This document shows positions 62,805 through 64,000 of a DNA stretch of 64,000 nt, one piece after another. The position numbers and the translations under genes are program-made. The notes under the pieces are model-generated. The model did no database searches. It was given only the letters and a program-made list of their open reading frames with translations, and had not been told where the DNA came from. Numbering within the stretch: position 1 is the stretch's first letter; every line of letters starts with the position of its first letter. Origin of the DNA: Polynucleobacter campilacus (GTDB lineage Bacteria > Pseudomonadota > Gammaproteobacteria > Burkholderiales > Burkholderiaceae); assembly GCF_002206625.1 (NCBI RefSeq), contig NZ_NGUP01000001.1, positions 1 to 64,000 of the forward strand, read 5' to 3'.

Positions 62805-64000
62805 ATGACAACAAATAATCAAAATATGACATTAGAGAATATTGCGCGCCGTGATTTCATTATTAAGGGTACGCTCCTTGGCGGCGGCTTGATGCTAGGA
62901 ATTGGTACCGTACCAGATTTAGCTTATGCAGCAGGCGTTCAATATGATCCGAACACACCAACGAAGTTTGGTGATGCTGAAGTGAATGCTTGGGTCAGCA
63001 TTACACCGGATGAAACTGTCTACATCAGAATTGCTCGCTCAGAAATGGGGCAGGGTACTCGTACTGGCTTAGCCCAACTCGTGACTGAAGAGTTGGAATG
63101 CAATTGGAAAAAAGTTAAAACCCAATCTGCAACGCCTGGCCAAAGCTTGGCTCGTAAGCGGGTATGGGGTGAGCATGGTACTGGCGGGAGTCGTGGTATC
63201 CGAATTTCTGAGGACTATGTGCGGCGTGGTGCAGCGGCAGCACGCATTATGCTGCTAGAGGCAGCAGCGCAGCAATGGAGTGTGCCCGTCAGTGAGCTTA
63301 AAGTAGAGAAGGGCGTCATCACCCATACCCCGACTGGTCGCAAAACTACTTACGGGAAGGTTGCGCAATTAGCATCTACCTTAACTCCTCCAGACCCTAA
63401 GTCGATCACTTTACGAGACCCTAGAGAATGGAAAGTTGCTGGACAGCCCTATGCTCGTCTTGACACTGCCAATAAGGTTAATGGTAGCAAGGTATATGGC
63501 ATTGATTTGCAGCTGCCGAATATGCTGTGCGCTTCAGTAAAAGCCTGCCCTGTATTTGGTGGTAAGTTAGTTAGTTACGATGAGGCCAAAATCAAAGGTA
63601 TGCGTGGCGTTAAGGGCGTTGTCAAAATTAATGACAAGACGCTTGCTGTTGTTGCAGATACCTGGTGGCATGCCAATACTGCGCTTAATGCTTTACCCAT
63701 TGTTTGGGATGAGGGTAAAAACGCAAATACTTCACAAGCTGGTATTGAGAAAATGCTACGTGATGGCTTGGATGAGCAAGGTGATTTTTGGCAGCGCAAA
63801 GTGGGCGATGCACCGGAAGCCATTAATACTGCCAATAAAAAAATAGAGGCAATTTATTACACTCCATTTAGAGCTCACGTCACGATGGAGCCTATGAATG
63901 CTACTGTCAAAATTACTGGCAATCGCGCAGAAGCCTGGGTTCCAACGCAGAATGGTGAAGGCTCGCTTGCGGCCTTGTCAGAGGCTACTGGGATAGCACT
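62805..64000 (+). CDS. Molybdopterin-binding large subunit, isoquinoline 1-oxidoreductase beta-like (partial)
   Basis: A frame open from ATG 62805, with AAGGAGAA upstream, to the window end (398 codons seen). It begins with a Tat signal IARRDFIIKGTLLGGGLML near residue 12, so the enzyme is exported with its cofactor. Then come FGDAEVNAWVSITPDETVYIRIARSEMGQGTRTGLAQLVTEEL and, further on, YYTPFRAHVTMEPMNATVKI. The pattern is that of IorB/aldehyde oxidase subunits; the substrate is unknown (N-heterocycle, aldehyde or nicotinate-like). The C-terminal part lies beyond the window. Confidence 0.92.
   Translation, partial: MTTNNQNMTLENIARRDFIIKGTLLGGGLMLGIGTVPDLAYAAGVQYDPNTPTKFGDAEVNAWVSITPDETVYIRIARSEMGQGTRTGLAQLVTEELECNWKKVKTQSATPGQSLARKRVWGEHGTGGSRGIRISEDYVRRGAAAARIMLLEAAAQQWSVPVSELKVEKGVITHTPTGRKTTYGKVAQLASTLTPPDPKSITLRDPREWKVAGQPYARLDTANKVNGSKVYGIDLQLPNMLCASVKACPVFGGKLVSYDEAKIKGMRGVKGVVKINDKTLAVVADTWWHANTALNALPIVWDEGKNANTSQAGIEKMLRDGLDEQGDFWQRKVGDAPEAINTANKKIEAIYYTPFRAHVTMEPMNATVKITGNRAEAWVPTQNGEGSLAALSEATGIA

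Overview
The window looks like a chromosomal segment of a betaproteobacterium of the order Burkholderiales, most likely Polynucleobacter or a close relative. The clues are a monomeric NADP-isocitrate dehydrogenase with a structured 5' leader resembling the icd-II RNA described from Polynucleobacter, Bug/TctC-type periplasmic binding proteins, and DarP, DUF6352, DUF2889, DUF3108 and DUF3820 families in compact gene order with moderate GC. The assignment is an inference from family content; no rRNA or tRNA gene was seen.

Positions 1-29,000 hold a large surface-polysaccharide locus. Part A (260-14,480, GC like the rest of the chromosome) makes GDP-mannose and GDP-L-fucose (manC, gmd, fcl). It also encodes an O-antigen ligase/polymerase, a Wzx flippase, several glycosyltransferases, a WcaJ-type initiating phosphotransferase, a second ligase/polymerase and a Wzz-like chain-length regulator carrying ten consecutive AAT codons. 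Part B (about 14,500-22,260) is strikingly AT-rich. It carries a second Wzy, a second Wzx, glycosyltransferases and zinc-finger methyltransferases, followed by less AT-rich sugar-nucleotide genes (wecB and three epimerase/dehydratases) up to 26,533. A decayed tyrosine recombinase and a decayed HTH regulator (26,579-27,715) separate this from a WecA-like second initiating transferase. The layout suggests a replaceable O-antigen cassette next to a more stable capsule/EPS set.

Positions 29,000-46,560 are mixed housekeeping and accessory genes: a DUF3108 protein, a serine hydrolase, an HTH/AbiEii toxin-antitoxin pair, an amidohydrolase with a Bug-type binding protein, a PcaD-like hydrolase, and a TonB receptor upstream of a PQQ-type sugar dehydrogenase lipoprotein and a di-heme cytochrome c. 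These are followed by an acyltransferase, a probable ~80-nt small RNA, darP, a RelE-type toxin/HTH pair, a GMC oxidoreductase and an EamA exporter. In both toxin-antitoxin modules a palindromic operator abuts the start codon, and the predicted mRNAs would be nearly leaderless.

Positions 46,560-49,420 hold a tightly coupled four-gene operon: outer-membrane-type protein, periplasmic FMN-binding protein, ApbE flavin transferase, and a small membrane protein with two pairs of membrane histidines. It sits behind two Fur-box-like sites, and I read it as a candidate iron-regulated transmembrane flavin electron-transfer (ferric reductase) system. Positions 49,420-64,000 hold a secreted nuclease, a lytic transglycosylase, an FKBP isomerase, an MFS transporter, icd, msrP, an MBL hydrolase, an SDR, an RsuA-type pseudouridine synthase, a pterin dehydratase, and an IorA/IorB-type molybdenum hydroxylase whose large subunit runs off the end.
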